64,000 bases of DNA from Pseudomonadota bacterium (GCA_021782995.1 JAJXUI010000008.1:1-64000); one strand, 5' to 3'; shown: positions 23,854-33,647, counted from the stretch's first letter. Notes: generated by a model from the letters alone, not told the origin. Translations and numbers: made by a program.

Positions 23854-26711
23854 CAAGCCTCGCCGTAACTCTCGATCGGCGGGCAGGCACAGATCAGCAT
23901 CTTGTCGCCGCGCACGTTGTCCACGCGCGCCACGCTGGGCCAGAACTTGTGGTCGCGCAGCCAGGGCAGCGGGTAGGCTGCCTTCTCGCGCGAATACTTG
24001 TGGTTCCAGCTGTCGCTCACCACGCGCTTGGCGGTATGCGGCGCATTCCTGAGCACATTGTCTTCCTTGTCGACCTTGCCCGAGAGCACTTCATCGATTT
24101 CGCCCCTGATCGCAATCATCGCCGCGCAGAAGCGGTCCAGCTCGGCTTTCGATTCGCTTTCGGTCGGTTCCACCATCAGCGTATCCACCACCGGGAAAGA
24201 AGTGGTGGGTGCGTGGAAGCCATAGTCCATCAGGCGCTTGGCGATGTCGGCCACTTCGATGCCCTCCGGCTTGAAGCTGCGGCAATCGAGGATCATTTCG
24301 TGCGCGCAGCGGCCATTCTTGCCGCTGTACAGCGTGGCGAAATGATCTTTCAGCATTTCCTTGATGTAGTTCGCATTCAGGATCGCCATGCGCGTGGCTT
24401 CTGTGAGCCCGTCGCCGCCCATCATCTTGATATAACCATAGGAGATCAGCAGGATCAGCGCGCTGCCATAAGGCGCGGCAGAGACTGCATGGATGCCCTT
24501 GTCACCACCCGTTTGCACCAGCGCATGTGCCGGCAGGAAAGGCACCAGATGCTTGGCCACGCCGATCGGGCCCATGCCGGGGCCGCCGCCGCCATGCGGG
24601 ATGGCGAAGGTTTTGTGCAGGTTGAGGTGGCATACGTCAGCGCCGATGTTGCCGGGGCTGGTAAGGCCGACCTGCGCATTCATGTTCGCGCCATCCATAT
24701 ACACCTGGCCGCCATTGGCATGGATGATCGAGGTGATCTCGGTGATGCTTTCCTCGTATACGCCGTGCGTGCTGGGGTAGGTCACCATCAGGCAGGAAAG
24801 ATCGCTCTTGTGCTCTTCCGCTTTTGCTTTCAGGTCTTCGACATCGATATTGCCCAGCTTGTCGCATTTCACCACCACGATCTTCATGCCGCACATGGCG
24901 GCAGTGGCCGGATTGGTGCCGTGCGCGGATGATGGAATCAGTGCCACGTTACGATGTGCATCGCCACGCGAGCGGTGGTAAGCCTGTATCACCATGAGGC
25001 CGGCATATTCGCCCTGCGCGCCACTGTTGGGCTGGAAACTCATCTTGGCAAAACCGGTGATTTCGCTGAGGTCCGTGTCCAGTGCCTGAATAATTTCCTG
25101 GAAACCCTGCGCCTGTGCCGGCGGCACGAACGGATGCACATTGGCAAATTCCGGCCAGGTCAGCGGTAAAAGTTCCGATGCGGCATTCAGCTTCATCGTG
25201 CAGGAACCCAGCGAGATCATCGAGTGTGTCAGTGACAGGTCCTTGTTCTCCAGCCACTTGATGTAGCGCATCATCTCGGATTCCGAGTGGTGCGTGTTGA
25301 ACACCGGGTGGCTGAGGATCGCAGAAGTGCGATAGCTGAAGTTGGCTTTCTGCTGTGCGACCTGTGCATCGCTGACGGTGGGTGCAGTCTTGCCTGCAGC
25401 CTGCGCAAACACGCCGAGGATCGCATTCAGTTCGGTGGCGCCGGTGGTCTGGTCCAGAGAAATGGAGAGGCCGTTTTCCACATAGCGGAAATTGATCTGT
25501 GCGGATTCGGCGGCGGCACGGATTTTCGCATTGTCCGTGCCAGAGAGTTTGATCGTGTCGAAGAACGCGCCGTCTGCAACTGTGTAACCCAGTTTCTTCA
25601 GTTCGGCCGCCAGCAATACAGCGCTGAAATGCACCTGCTCGGCAATGCCCTGCATGCCCTGCGCGCCGTGGTATACCGCATACATGCCGGCCATGATCGC
25701 CAGTAATGCTTGCGCCGTGCAGATGTTGGAGGTGGCCTTCTCGCGGCGGATATGCTGTTCGCGTGTCTGCAGCGCCATGCGGTAGGCGGGGTTGCCATCG
25801 GCATCCACCGATACGCCGATGATGCGGCCCGGCATGATGCGCTTGTAGGCATCTTTACATGCAAAGAATGCCGCGTGCGGGCCGCCATAGCCCATCGGCA
25901 CGCCAAAGCGCTGCGAGCTGCCTACCACCACATCCGCGCCCCATTCGCCTGGCGGTGTCAGCAGCACCAGACTCAGGATGTCGGCCGCAACGGCCACGGC
26001 AATGTTGTTAGCCTTGGCATTGGCGGTGAAAGCAGCATAGTCGTGCACCTTGCCATCGGCCGTGGGGTATTGCAGCAAGGCGCCGAACATCTTCCCGTCC
26101 GGCTTCGCGGTCTTGAAATCGCCGATCACCAGTTCCACGCCGATGGGGGCGGAACGGGTTTTCAATACGTCGATGGTCTGCGGATAGCATTCGTCCGACA
26201 CAAAGAATTTATTGGCACCTCTGCTGACCGCGTCACGCGAACGGTTGCTGAACAGCATCGCCATCGCCTCCGCAGCGGCAGTGCCTTCATCCAGCAGCGA
26301 CGCATTTGCAATCTCCATCCCGGTGAGGTCCATTACCATGGTCTGGAAATTCAGCAGCGCTTCCAGGCGGCCCTGCGCGATCTCTGCCTGGTAAGGTGTA
26401 TAAGCGGTATACCAGCCGGGATTTTCCAGGATGTTGCGCTGGATCACCGCCGGCAGGATGGTGTTGTAATAGCCTAAGCCGATATAGGATTTGAACGGCT
26501 GATTCTTCGCGGCGAGCGCGCGCAGATGCTTGTGGTATTCAAACTCGCTCATGCCTGTCGCCAGGTTCAGGGGCTTTTTCAGGCGGATGTTGGCGGGCAC
26601 GGTCTGGTCGATCAGCGCACCCACTGAAGGGGCGTTGATCTTTTCCAGCATCGCGCTGATGTCGTCTTGACTGGGGCCGTTGTGGCGGTTTACGAATTGA
26701 TCGGTGTGCAT
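23853..26711 (-). CDS. gcvP: Glycine dehydrogenase (decarboxylating), P protein
   Basis: This 952-residue single-chain PLP enzyme decarboxylates glycine and transfers the aminomethyl group to the lipoyl arm of GcvH. The PLP lysine region is [20 protein letters not shown]. Other blocks are [15 protein letters not shown] and [15 protein letters not shown]. It is third in the gcvT-gcvH-gcvP operon, separated from gcvH by a 125-base spacer that carries an inverted-repeat element. The full length is normal. Confidence 0.97.
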   Translation of the reverse strand: MHTDQFVNRHNGPSQDDISAMLEKINAPSVGALIDQTVPANIRLKKPLNLATGMSEFEYHKHLRALAAKNQPFKSYIGLGYYNTILPAVIQRNILENPGWYTAYTPYQAEIAQGRLEALLNFQTMVMDLTGMEIANASLLDEGTAAAEAMAMLFSNRSRDAVSRGANKFFVSDECYPQTIDVLKTRSAPIGVELVIGDFKTAKPDGKMFGALLQYPTADGKVHDYAAFTANAKANNIAVAVAADILSLVLLTPPGEWGADVVVGSSQRFGVPMGYGGPHAAFFACKDAYKRIMPGRIIGVSVDADGNPAYRMALQTREQHIRREKATSNICTAQALLAIMAGMYAVYHGAQGMQGIAEQVHFSAVLLAAELKKLGYTVADGAFFDTIKLSGTDNAKIRAAAESAQINFRYVENGLSISLDQTTGATELNAILGVFAQAAGKTAPTVSDAQVAQQKANFSYRTSAILSHPVFNTHHSESEMMRYIKWLENKDLSLTHSMISLGSCTMKLNAASELLPLTWPEFANVHPFVPPAQAQGFQEIIQALDTDLSEITGFAKMSFQPNSGAQGEYAGLMVIQAYHRSRGDAHRNVALIPSSAHGTNPATAAMCGMKIVVVKCDKLGNIDVEDLKAKAEEHKSDLSCLMVTYPSTHGVYEESITEITSIIHANGGQVYMDGANMNAQVGLTSPGNIGADVCHLNLHKTFAIPHGGGGPGMGPIGVAKHLVPFLPAHALVQTGGDKGIHAVSAAPYGSALILLISYGYIKMMGGDGLTEATRMAILNANYIKEMLKDHFATLYSGKNGRCAHEMILDCRSFKPEGIEVADIAKRLMDYGFHAPTTSFPVVDTLMVEPTESESKAELDRFCAAMIAIRGEIDEVLSGKVDKEDNVLRNAPHTAKRVVSDSWNHKYSREKAAYPLPWLRDHKFWPSVARVDNVRGDKMLICACPPIESYGEA

Positions 26712-26834
26712 AGGAATGAGGATTGAGCTATCAGGGTTGAGCCTGTAATTCCGGAATCAGGTGTATGAAGTATGGATAAAGGAGCGGGATCCAGGATGAA
26801 AGCACAAACGGCTCAATCCTAAATCCTCATTCCT
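26712..26834. repeat. MITE-like inverted-repeat element filling the gcvH-gcvP spacer
   Basis: AGGAATGAGGATT (26712-26724) and its perfect complement AATCCTCATTCCT (26822-26834) flank about 97 bases, and inner GGTTGAGCC / GGCTCAATCC arms also pair. The element occupies almost the whole gap between two operon genes. It could be a small non-autonomous mobile repeat or a processing hairpin in the mRNA. Confidence 0.5.
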
Positions 26835-26836
26835 GC

Positions 26837-27226
26837 TTAATGTGCTTCGCTGTCGACGTGCTTTTGATAGGCCGCAGCGTCCATCAGTGCGGCGACATCG
26901 GCGGCATTGTCAGGTTTCATTTTGAAGATCCAGGTGTCGAACGGCGCCTCGTTGATTTTTTCCGGTGCGTCATTCAGTGCTTCATTGAAGCCGGTAATGG
27001 TGCCTGCCACAGGTGCGTAAACATCGGCAGCGGCTTTCACCGATTCCACCACGGCGCATTCTTCCTTTGCGTTTACCTTGAGTCCGATTTCCGGGCTTTC
27101 CACAAACACCATGTCGCCCAGCAGTTCCTGTGCGTGCTGGGTGATGCCGATGGTGATGCTGCCATCGGCTTCGGTCTTGACCCACTCGTGGGATTCGGTG
27201 TATTTCAGGTTGCTAGGGTTGCTCAT
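26837..27226 (-). CDS. gcvH: Glycine cleavage system H protein
   Basis: This 129-residue lipoyl carrier shuttles the aminomethyl group between GcvP, GcvT and dihydrolipoyl dehydrogenase. The lipoylated lysine lies in [19 protein letters not shown]. The N-terminus [16 protein letters not shown] is typical. A GAGGAC Shine-Dalgarno precedes the ATG. The gap to gcvT is 56 bases and AT-rich. Confidence 0.97.
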   Translation of the reverse strand: MSNPSNLKYTESHEWVKTEADGSITIGITQHAQELLGDMVFVESPEIGLKVNAKEECAVVESVKAAADVYAPVAGTITGFNEALNDAPEKINEAPFDTWIFKMKPDNAADVAALMDAAAYQKHVDSEAH

Positions 27227-27282
27227 GTTGTCCTCGTAAAATATACAATATAATCAATATGTTAATATAAGTTGGCGATAGC

Positions 27283-28365
27283 TTAAACCAGTGCCTTGCC
27301 ATTGCGTACAAAGGGATACTTTACCACTTTCGCATTCAGCAATTTGTCTCGTACAACCACTTGCACCGTGTCGCCAATCTGCACGTCATTGGGCAGGCGC
27401 GCCATTGCGATCGACTGGTTCAGGCTGGGCGAAAATGTACCGCTGGTGATTTCGCCATCTCCGTGCGCAGTCTTGACCACTTGATGGCCACGCAGCACGC
27501 CCTTGTCCTGCAGCACGAGGCCGATCAGCTTGCGTGTGGCAGGCTTTGCCAGCAGTGCGGCCTTGCCGATGAAATCGCGCTCGCTTTTCAGGTCCACCGT
27601 CCAGGCCAGTCCGGCTTCCAGCGGCGAGATGGTTTCATCCATGTCGTTGCCGTACAGGTTCATGCCGGCTTCCAGGCGCAGCGTGTCGCGTGCACCGAGT
27701 CCGATCGGCTTCACGCCGGCCTTGGCCAGTGCATCCCAGAAGAAGGCGGCAGCTTTGACCGGCATCATGATTTCAAAACCGTCTTCGCCGGTGTAGCCGG
27801 TGCGGGCAACGAACATGGCGCCCATTTCAAACGCAGTAAAAGGTTTCAGGTCGGAAGCGAGGTTCTTCATGCCGGGTGTGGCTTCCCACAGTTTTTCTGC
27901 AGCCTTCGGGCCCTGCACGGCGATCATCGCGAGATCGGTGCGCGGTGTGATCTGCAGCTTGGGGGCGTGGGTTAGCGCCTGTTCCTGCATCCATGCGATG
28001 TCCTTGTCTGCGGTACCCGCGTTTACCACCAGGCGGAAATAGGTTTCATTGATGAAGTAGACGATGAGGTCGTCGATCACGCCGCCTTCAGGGTTCAGCA
28101 TGCAGCTATACAGCGCTTTGCCGGTGCTCTGCAGCTTGTCGACGTTATTGGCGATCAGGTAGCGCAGGAAATCGCGCACGCCTTCGCCCTTGAGGTCCAC
28201 CACGCGCATGTGCGATACATCAAACATGCCGGCGTCGGTGCGCACCTGTTTGTGTTCTTCGAGTTGCGAGCCGTAATGCAATGGCATGTCCCAGCCGCCG
28301 AAATCGACCATCTTGGCATTCATCGCGCGGTGTGATGCATTGAGGGGGGTAGTCTGGAGTGTCAT
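27283..28365 (-). CDS. gcvT: Aminomethyltransferase, T protein of the glycine cleavage system
   Basis: This 360-residue tetrahydrofolate-dependent enzyme releases ammonia from the aminomethyl-lipoyl group and makes methylene-THF. It begins [19 protein letters not shown] and shows [27 protein letters not shown] and [19 protein letters not shown]. The open frame reaches 28533, but that part lies inside the riboswitch and terminator, so the ATG at 28365 is the start. It is the first gene of the operon. Confidence 0.97.
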   Translation of the reverse strand: MTLQTTPLNASHRAMNAKMVDFGGWDMPLHYGSQLEEHKQVRTDAGMFDVSHMRVVDLKGEGVRDFLRYLIANNVDKLQSTGKALYSCMLNPEGGVIDDLIVYFINETYFRLVVNAGTADKDIAWMQEQALTHAPKLQITPRTDLAMIAVQGPKAAEKLWEATPGMKNLASDLKPFTAFEMGAMFVARTGYTGEDGFEIMMPVKAAAFFWDALAKAGVKPIGLGARDTLRLEAGMNLYGNDMDETISPLEAGLAWTVDLKSERDFIGKAALLAKPATRKLIGLVLQDKGVLRGHQVVKTAHGDGEITSGTFSPSLNQSIAMARLPNDVQIGDTVQVVVRDKLLNAKVVKYPFVRNGKALV

Positions 28366-28382
28366 GTTTGCCTTGATAAAAT

Positions 28383-28415
28383 AAAAAAGGCGCAGCAGGA
28401 AAATCCTGCTGCGCC
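28383..28415 (-). terminator. Riboswitch-controlled intrinsic terminator upstream of gcvT
   Basis: A twelve-pair perfect stem (28389-28400 with 28404-28415, GGCGCAGCAGGA arms) is followed on the minus strand by TTTTTT at 28388-28383. It lies directly between the second glycine aptamer and the gcvT start, as expected for glycine-controlled transcription termination. Confidence 0.9.
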
Positions 28416-28424
28416 CCATCTGTC

Positions 28425-28612
28425 CTTGGTACCTGAGAGATTGTAGCTGAACCGCTACGTGCCCCTTCGGTGGCCAGCTTGCGCAAGATGATACAAACGC
28501 TGCCTGACACTCTCCAGATTTGCCTGATACCAACAGTTCATGGGCCTGAGCGGTTACGGGTGTTACGCCTTCGGCGGTGCTTCCGGTGTTGTGGAAAGCA
28601 CGCTCTCCCGTT
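28425..28612 (-). promoter_or_regulatory. Tandem glycine riboswitch
   Basis: Two glycine aptamers lie in series on the minus strand. The first opens with GGGAGAGCG (about 28610-28602) and has GCCGAAGGCG and the CTCAGG end near 28545. The second opens with GGAGAGTG (28515-28508), has CCGAAGGGGC and closes with AATCTCTCAGG (28443-28431). This is the standard gcv leader. Binding of glycine to both aptamers would prevent the downstream terminator and turn on gcvTHP. The promoter upstream of 28612 was not resolved. Confidence 0.92.
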
Positions 28613-28716
28613 GGTCTGAACGGCAGGCGGCACTATACTGCAAGCGCACTTTTACGACAATATATGCCATGCAAGCATGAAATTTCATTTCATTAAATCA
28701 AAGGGATATAAAATCT

Positions 28717-28745
28717 CCGTGTTGCCTTGGGTACAGGCGACACGG
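28717..28745 (-). terminator. Possible terminator of the lipoprotein operon
   Basis: A ten-pair stem with one G-T pair (CCGTGTTGCC 28717-28726 and GGCGACACGG 28736-28745) is followed on the minus strand by AGATTTTATA. It lies about 100 bases beyond the last lipoprotein stop. The T run is short. The rest of 28613-28847 has no gene I can see and must include the gcv promoter. Confidence 0.45.
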
Positions 28746-28847
28746 GCTATTTAACCAGGCCTGCAAATTATTGAGTCAAGATCAATCTGGTGACTGCAGC
28801 GGCATACAGGCGGGAGTGCAAGTACGCCAAGATGCCGCCAGGTCAGT

Positions 28848-29471
28848 TCAATCTTTCTTCTCGACCAGCTTGAAGGAGTTGAATGCTTCGGTAAATGCTG
28901 CCAGATGCTTTGGGTAGTAATACAGGTTGGGTGCTTCGTAACTCAGCAGGTAGAAGCTGGACTTGTATCCAAAGCCATAAATCAGCCGGTCTACGCGCAG
29001 GCCGCTGGCGTTCTTCCAGTTCAACAGCAAACGGAAGCCCGGCTTGCCGGCAATCATCGCCGGTTCGTTCTTGATGACTGTGATATTTTCCATGCCGGAC
29101 TTTTTGAGTTCGGATACATACAGATCAGCCGCCTCGGAAGGCAGCATGTTGCTGGTGTACTCGCGCTTCAAATAGGGAAAGGCATCTTTTGCATCGTATC
29201 GAATGAATTCGATCTGTTCGAGATATTTCCCATCCAGCGTGACATATACGCGGTCTACTCGCAGGAAAACGGGGTATTCCTTTTCACGTTTTATCGTTTC
29301 AAAGTTCTGGCCGCCTGCCCAGTGCATCCATTCCTGCGGTACTGTAACCTTGAATGAATCGGTACTGATATTGCGAGTGTCCTTTGATATCTTGACCCAG
29401 GTTGGTGAAGCACAGGAGGCGAGCAAGAGCGCAAGCGATACCAGTAAATAATATTTCAGATAGTTTTTCAT
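28848..29471 (-). CDS. Lipoprotein of unknown function
   Basis: This 207-residue protein has a lipoprotein signal ending LLLASCAS (lipid Cys about 20), so it is anchored in the envelope. The remainder is soluble with a FKVTVPQEWMHWAGG segment and a C-terminal region FGYKSSFYLLSYEAPNLYY. I do not recognise a named family. Its start overlaps the stop of the M48 peptidase gene by four bases. It probably works with that peptidase or in the same envelope process. Confidence 0.75.
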   Translation of the reverse strand: MKNYLKYYLLVSLALLLASCASPTWVKISKDTRNISTDSFKVTVPQEWMHWAGGQNFETIKREKEYPVFLRVDRVYVTLDGKYLEQIEFIRYDAKDAFPYLKREYTSNMLPSEAADLYVSELKKSGMENITVIKNEPAMIAGKPGFRLLLNWKNASGLRVDRLIYGFGYKSSFYLLSYEAPNLYYYPKHLAAFTEAFNSFKLVEKKD

Positions 29472-30583
29472 TTTGCCCCCCCCTGTTTGGCCAATTTAAC
29501 GTAGTTCCTGACATAGTCCACATCAGCGGCATTCGGGGCTAACTGGATGTATTTGGAAAAATAGGATTCTGCCTTGCCGTATTCATTTTTTTTCAGATAA
29601 TAGATTCCAAGGGAGCGGTAAGTCGGTGCAAAACCGGGTTTTGCCCTGAGCGTAGTCTGGTAAGCGGCAAAGGCACGCTGGTCATCGCCTTTTTCCCCCC
29701 TGCGCAAATAGGCTTCTGCCAGGTAATAACGTGCTTCTGGCGGATAGTTCGCGAGCCGTTTCTCATTGGTCAGCACCATAATCACCACATTCTGCCTGTC
29801 AAAAGAAAGATCACTTTCCAGGCTGGCCAGTCTCAGCGGCCCGACAAATTGGTCAAAGCGCTGTTTGTTGATCAGCCCGCCTTTCTTGTGGTTGCGGTTG
29901 AGCTCCTGGTAGTCCTCGATACGCTCTGCCAGTTTGGGGTGTGAAGAAAAGAAGAAGGGCTCCTCTTCGCCCATGGCCTTTGCTTCCTCTGCCAGAATTT
30001 CGAAAGCTTCCCCGGCCTGACTGGTGTCATAGCCGGCCTTGTCAATTTTCCGGAACGCTATCTGGTCTGCTTCCCGTTCAAGGTCACGAGAGTAGCCATA
30101 GGTGGAAGACATCGCCAGCGTCTCGCTGAAAAAATTGCCGAATGCAGAGGTATTCTTGAGGTTCTGTCTTTGCTTGTAGCCATGTTTCTGGGTGAAGTGA
30201 GCGCTTTCATGTGCCAGCACCGTCGCCAGTTGTGCTTCGTTTTCCAGCCTGGACAGCAGGCCGATATTGAAATAAATGACGCCGTTGGGCAATGCAAAGG
30301 CATTCAGCTGGGGGGATTTCGCGATCCGGACCTGGATGGCCCCCTTGAATTCGGGTTGTACCTTGTCCATCACGCTTTGCAGGTAAACATTGGCAGACTG
30401 CAAGTCATAGGTATTGCCACCATTGACCATGGCCATGTCGTACTTGTCGGCTTCGAGCCAGACCCGGCTTTCTTCAGGCGTTATGTTCTGGACGTCGCTG
30501 GCGGATTTGAACGGCTCCACATGGGTGGATGCACATGCGGAAAGCAGAATGAGCGGGAAAAACCGGAACAGGAGATGTTTCAT
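29468..30583 (-). CDS. M48-family metallopeptidase lipoprotein with C-terminal TPR-like region
   Basis: This 371-residue protein has a lipobox (LILLSACAS), so it is membrane-anchored in the periplasm. The zinc site HEXXH is in LATVLAHESAHFTQKHGY, with the third ligand Glu in SRDLEREADQIAFRKI, as in BepA/LoiP-type M48 peptidases. The final ~90 residues (RYYLAEAYLRRGEKGDD to AKQGG) look like TPR repeats, as in BepA. A role in outer-membrane protein quality control is inferred from family. It is coupled to a lipoprotein gene on each side. Confidence 0.87.
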   Translation of the reverse strand: MKHLLFRFFPLILLSACASTHVEPFKSASDVQNITPEESRVWLEADKYDMAMVNGGNTYDLQSANVYLQSVMDKVQPEFKGAIQVRIAKSPQLNAFALPNGVIYFNIGLLSRLENEAQLATVLAHESAHFTQKHGYKQRQNLKNTSAFGNFFSETLAMSSTYGYSRDLEREADQIAFRKIDKAGYDTSQAGEAFEILAEEAKAMGEEEPFFFSSHPKLAERIEDYQELNRNHKKGGLINKQRFDQFVGPLRLASLESDLSFDRQNVVIMVLTNEKRLANYPPEARYYLAEAYLRRGEKGDDQRAFAAYQTTLRAKPGFAPTYRSLGIYYLKKNEYGKAESYFSKYIQLAPNAADVDYVRNYVKLAKQGGAK

Positions 30584-30584
30584 C

Positions 30585-31328
30585 TTATTGCAGCCTTATA
30601 TTCTTGTAGCGCTCTACGCCAGGATATTCATCGAAAAGCTGGCCCATCATCTTCAAGTTGTCATCGGCATCGCGAAGGTCATATCCCTTGTATTGATAAT
30701 CGGAGTTATACCAGAGGATGTCGCCACTCCTGAGGTTGACGATGCCGGCGGAGAGGAAGGAATAGCCATAAGAGACAGAATCAGAAAAGAATGCTGCAAT
30801 TTTCCTGCCTGTTGTGGAGGCACGATCCGAGCCAATCACGATAATCGCAGAATCTGCTCCAGTCTTGTCGGCGATTGATTTCAGCCCCGGGCCGATTGTG
30901 TAATCAAACTGGGTAATCTTCTGTGGCCACTCAAGCGGGCTGTATGCGTAATCATGTATGGTTATCGCCACCCTGCGATACAAAGCCAGGTGCTGATTGA
31001 TCAGGTCAATATCGGCATCCTTCAGCTTGGGCAGTTCCATGAACTGGATTTTGCTCGCCTTGTCATTCTGGAAATGCTTGAGCAATGCCTGATGCGTGAT
31101 ATCCGTGCCCTGCCTGGACCATTCAGGAACCTCCTCGGACACCCCGCCATATGTCATTTCCTTGATCACGACATCGACATCAAGAATCAGTATTTTGTGC
31201 GGCAAGTAGGTCTGGGGTGATTCGACCAGTTTGTGATTGAGGCGGAATGAGGGCGGTTCGTGATTGGTACAGCCGCTCATTGCGAGTGCGAATACAAGCG
31301 CAATCAGATGCAATCTTCTGAAAATCAT
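30585..31328 (-). CDS. Lipoprotein of unknown function, first gene of an M48 operon
   Basis: This 247-residue protein starts MIFRRLHLIALVFALAMSGC, a lipoprotein signal with the acylated Cys at 20. A soluble domain follows, with DVDVVIKEMTYGGVSEEVPE, ADSAIIVIGSDRASTTG and ILWYNSDYQYKGYDLRD. I do not recognise the family. The open frame reaches 31481, but the ATG at 31328 places the signal at the N-terminus, preceded by AGGGGAAGCATCC. The last three bases lie one base before the peptidase gene. The promoter lies within 31329-31676, which has no other gene. Confidence 0.72.
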   Translation of the reverse strand: MIFRRLHLIALVFALAMSGCTNHEPPSFRLNHKLVESPQTYLPHKILILDVDVVIKEMTYGGVSEEVPEWSRQGTDITHQALLKHFQNDKASKIQFMELPKLKDADIDLINQHLALYRRVAITIHDYAYSPLEWPQKITQFDYTIGPGLKSIADKTGADSAIIVIGSDRASTTGRKIAAFFSDSVSYGYSFLSAGIVNLRSGDILWYNSDYQYKGYDLRDADDNLKMMGQLFDEYPGVERYKNIRLQ

Positions 31329-31676
31329 GGATGCTTCCCCTTTGTGGCACAGAATGCAGATCATCCGTGCAATTTGAAAATGTGTATTGTTATTTTTGTT
31401 TCTGGAATTCCAGAGTGCTGGCTGGCAATGTAACAGAAAAGTTTTTGAAATCATAAATTTTGCAGATATGCAATTCCGCAAATGGCAGAATATTCTGGAT
31501 GACTGGCAAATTTATGCTGGGTGAACGCAATAATTCTGGTTGAGTAGCGACCGCTTCCCGCCAGTCTTAAGGCTATCGATACTAAATGCTCAGTATCATG
31601 AGCAAGGATCAATATTGAGGTAAATATATAGGATAATCAGTATATTGCAATGAAATTATGGTGCATGAGCAGCGCC

Positions 31677-31704
31677 AAAAAAAACCCCCGGCAAGCCGGG
31701 GTTT
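31677..31704 (-). terminator. Intrinsic terminator of the zinc-ribbon gene
   Basis: A GC stem (CCCCGGC 31686-31692 with GCCGGGG 31695-31701, extended by A-T pairs) is followed on the minus strand by eight Ts. It is 18 bases past the small gene's stop. The sequence from 31329 to 31676 holds no ORF of note. Confidence 0.85.
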
Positions 31705-31722
31705 GTTGTGGGAACAGTTACA

Positions 31723-31914
31723 TCAAACCGTGCAGGTCATGTCCTGACCGCAGCACAACGGCGACTTGATTTTGCCGTGGCCATTGGGGCATTTGGATAC
31801 TTGTACGGTGGTGCCATCGTCCAGCTTGATCGAATCATTTACCAGGGGTGCGCCACATTTGCCGCAAGTTGCATTGACGCTCATGCCGCATTTGGAACAT
31901 TCATAAGTTGCCAT
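31723..31914 (-). CDS. Small double zinc-ribbon protein
   Basis: This 63-residue cytoplasmic protein has paired cysteines: CSKCGM at 6-9, CGKCGA at 17-20, a single CPNGHGKI segment and CCGQDMTC at the C-terminus. The pattern is a zinc- or iron-binding ribbon similar to rubredoxin-like or transcription/translation zinc ribbons. No function can be assigned. It is monocistronic, with a terminator immediately after it and a promoter-sized gap (31915-32096) before it. The Shine-Dalgarno is GGGAGAG. Confidence 0.7.
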   Translation of the reverse strand: MATYECSKCGMSVNATCGKCGAPLVNDSIKLDDGTTVQVSKCPNGHGKIKSPLCCGQDMTCTV

Positions 31915-32096
31915 TTGTCTCTCCCAAAAAAGTTATATGTCATCCAGCAAATCCATATCGTGCCGCAATTCGCTTGAATTGGCAAACCGGTAAACCCCTG
32001 GTGGTAAGCGGGGAATGGCACTGTCATGGTGGCGCTTTACGATGGTGAGGCAATGCCGGGAAACGCTGCGTTAACTCACTTCTAACAGGAGCCCCC

Positions 32097-32426
32097 ATGA
32101 AAAAATACCTGGTTGTTTTCAGTTTGCTGGTCACTGCCATTGCTGCTTCAGCTGCGTTTGCGGAAGAAAATCCTGACGAAGCCTCCGCCCGTCCGCTGAC
32201 TGTTGCCGTGTTTGGCGACTGGCCCTACAACAAACTGCTGCTGGACAATGCCGGCTTGCTGATCAATTCGGTGAATGCAGACCGTGATGTGCAAGCGGTG
32301 ATCCATGCAGGCGACATTCATGCCGGCAGCATGTCTTGTACAGGTGCCGGCGTATTGCCACCGATCAGTACTTCCAATCCTGGCTGGAATCAGGGCGTCT
32401 ACAGCAAATTCCAGCAGTTCAACTAA
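32097..32426 (+). pseudogene. Truncated duplicate of the exported phosphatase-like gene
   Basis: This 109-residue frame begins with a signal peptide (MKKYLVVFSLLVTAIAASAA). It continues VAVFGDWPYNKLLLDNAGLL and HAGDIHAGS, then ends in stops after KFQQFN. The next gene has the same order (AVFGDWPYSKVLLDNAGLL, HLGDIHAGS, GIEPPIPTANPGW) but continues for another 250 residues. The copy therefore lacks the rest of the domain, including the NEWTDC and GDSHHYGWDQ sites. It is probably a non-functional tandem duplicate, though a secreted short product cannot be excluded. The start has AGGAG six bases upstream. Confidence 0.7.
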
Positions 32427-32555
32427 TAAGCGGCTGCGCCGGATAGCATGTTGCCCGTCTGTCCAGTGAGAAGGCATGCAAGTGCAGGCACATTGCTGAT
32501 GTTTCAACGATGAAAATTTGGCGATAATGCAAGTCGGATAATTGAATGGATAGTT

Positions 32556-33647
32556 ATGCGTCTTATATCTCGAAGCATTACTGCGCTGGTTACGCTTGGG
32601 TGTCTTTCCGTCGGCATGCAAGCGACAGGCCAGCCGATCACCCTCGCCGTGTTCGGCGACTGGCCGTACAGCAAAGTCCTGCTGGACAATGCCGGCTTGC
32701 TGTTGAATTCGGTCAACGCCGATCCCGATGTCAGCCTGGTGATGCATCTGGGCGACATTCATGCCGGCAGCGATCCCTGTACCAGTGCCGGCATTGAGCC
32801 GCCTATTCCGACGGCCAATCCGGGCTGGAACCGGAAGGTTTACGATATCTTCGCCAGATTCAACGATCCGCTGGTGTATACGCCGGGCGACAACGAGTGG
32901 ACGGATTGTCATCGCAAGCGATCTGGCAGCAGCGGTGATCCGCTGAAAGAGCTCGCTGCATTGCGCAGCCTGTTTTTTGCGCAGCCCGAACGCACCCTGG
33001 GCAAACAACGCCGCAAAGTATCCAGCCAGGCCGTTGATTTTGACCCCGCATATCCAGACGATGCGCAGTTTGCCGAGAACCTGATGTGGCAGGAAAGCGG
33101 CATCGTGTTTCTCACGGTAAACATGCCGGGTTCCAGCAATGATGCATTGCCATGGCAGGGCAGGTTTGCAAACAAGGCGTTGCAGGAAAGAGAAATTGCT
33201 GCGCGTACCAGCGCAGATATGCGCTGGATGCAGCGCGCGTTTGGGCAGGCGGATAAAACACAGGCCAAAGCAGTCGTGCTCGCGATGCAGGCAGATATGT
33301 GGGAACGATATGCGGCAGCGCTGGGCGGCCGGGGATTGCGGCATTACACCCGGTTTGTCAAAAAACTGGCCGCGTTGAGCGTGCAATTTGCGAGGCCGGT
33401 GCTGTTATTGAATGGCGATTCTCACCATTATGGCTGGGACCAGCCTATGGCAGATCCTGCCAGCTTTACAGGCAGGTTGCATGGTACGCCGGCGGTGCCT
33501 AACCTGACTCGCATCATCGTGCAGGGTGCGACCGAGGCACCGGCAGAATGGCTCAAGCTGAGCATCGATCCGGAAATGCCCTATCCCTTCAGCTGGCGTA
33601 ATGTGCCTTATTGCTCGCATCCGGAGCGGCAATGCAACAACTGGTGA
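32556..33647 (+). CDS. Exported calcineurin-like phosphoesterase-type protein
   Basis: This 363-residue protein starts MRLISRSITALVTLGCLSVG, a signal peptide. It has metallophosphoesterase-type blocks: VFGDWPYS, HLGDIHAG, TPGDNEWTDC (GDNEW) and a late LLNGDSHHYGWDQ. These suggest a dimetal phosphatase in the periplasm. The precise substrate is unknown. It is preceded by a truncated copy of itself. It ends 23 bases before the convergent GGDEF/EAL gene, and I see no terminator there. Confidence 0.78.
   Translation: MRLISRSITALVTLGCLSVGMQATGQPITLAVFGDWPYSKVLLDNAGLLLNSVNADPDVSLVMHLGDIHAGSDPCTSAGIEPPIPTANPGWNRKVYDIFARFNDPLVYTPGDNEWTDCHRKRSGSSGDPLKELAALRSLFFAQPERTLGKQRRKVSSQAVDFDPAYPDDAQFAENLMWQESGIVFLTVNMPGSSNDALPWQGRFANKALQEREIAARTSADMRWMQRAFGQADKTQAKAVVLAMQADMWERYAAALGGRGLRHYTRFVKKLAALSVQFARPVLLLNGDSHHYGWDQPMADPASFTGRLHGTPAVPNLTRIIVQGATEAPAEWLKLSIDPEMPYPFSWRNVPYCSHPERQCNNW

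Noticed and set aside
28366-28533. N-terminal extension of GcvT
   Set aside because: It is the glycine riboswitch and terminator read as protein.
32148-33386. 412-codon frame on the minus strand across both phosphatase-like genes
   Set aside because: Its repeats mirror the tandem duplication on the plus strand; cysteine/histidine-rich without a known pattern.
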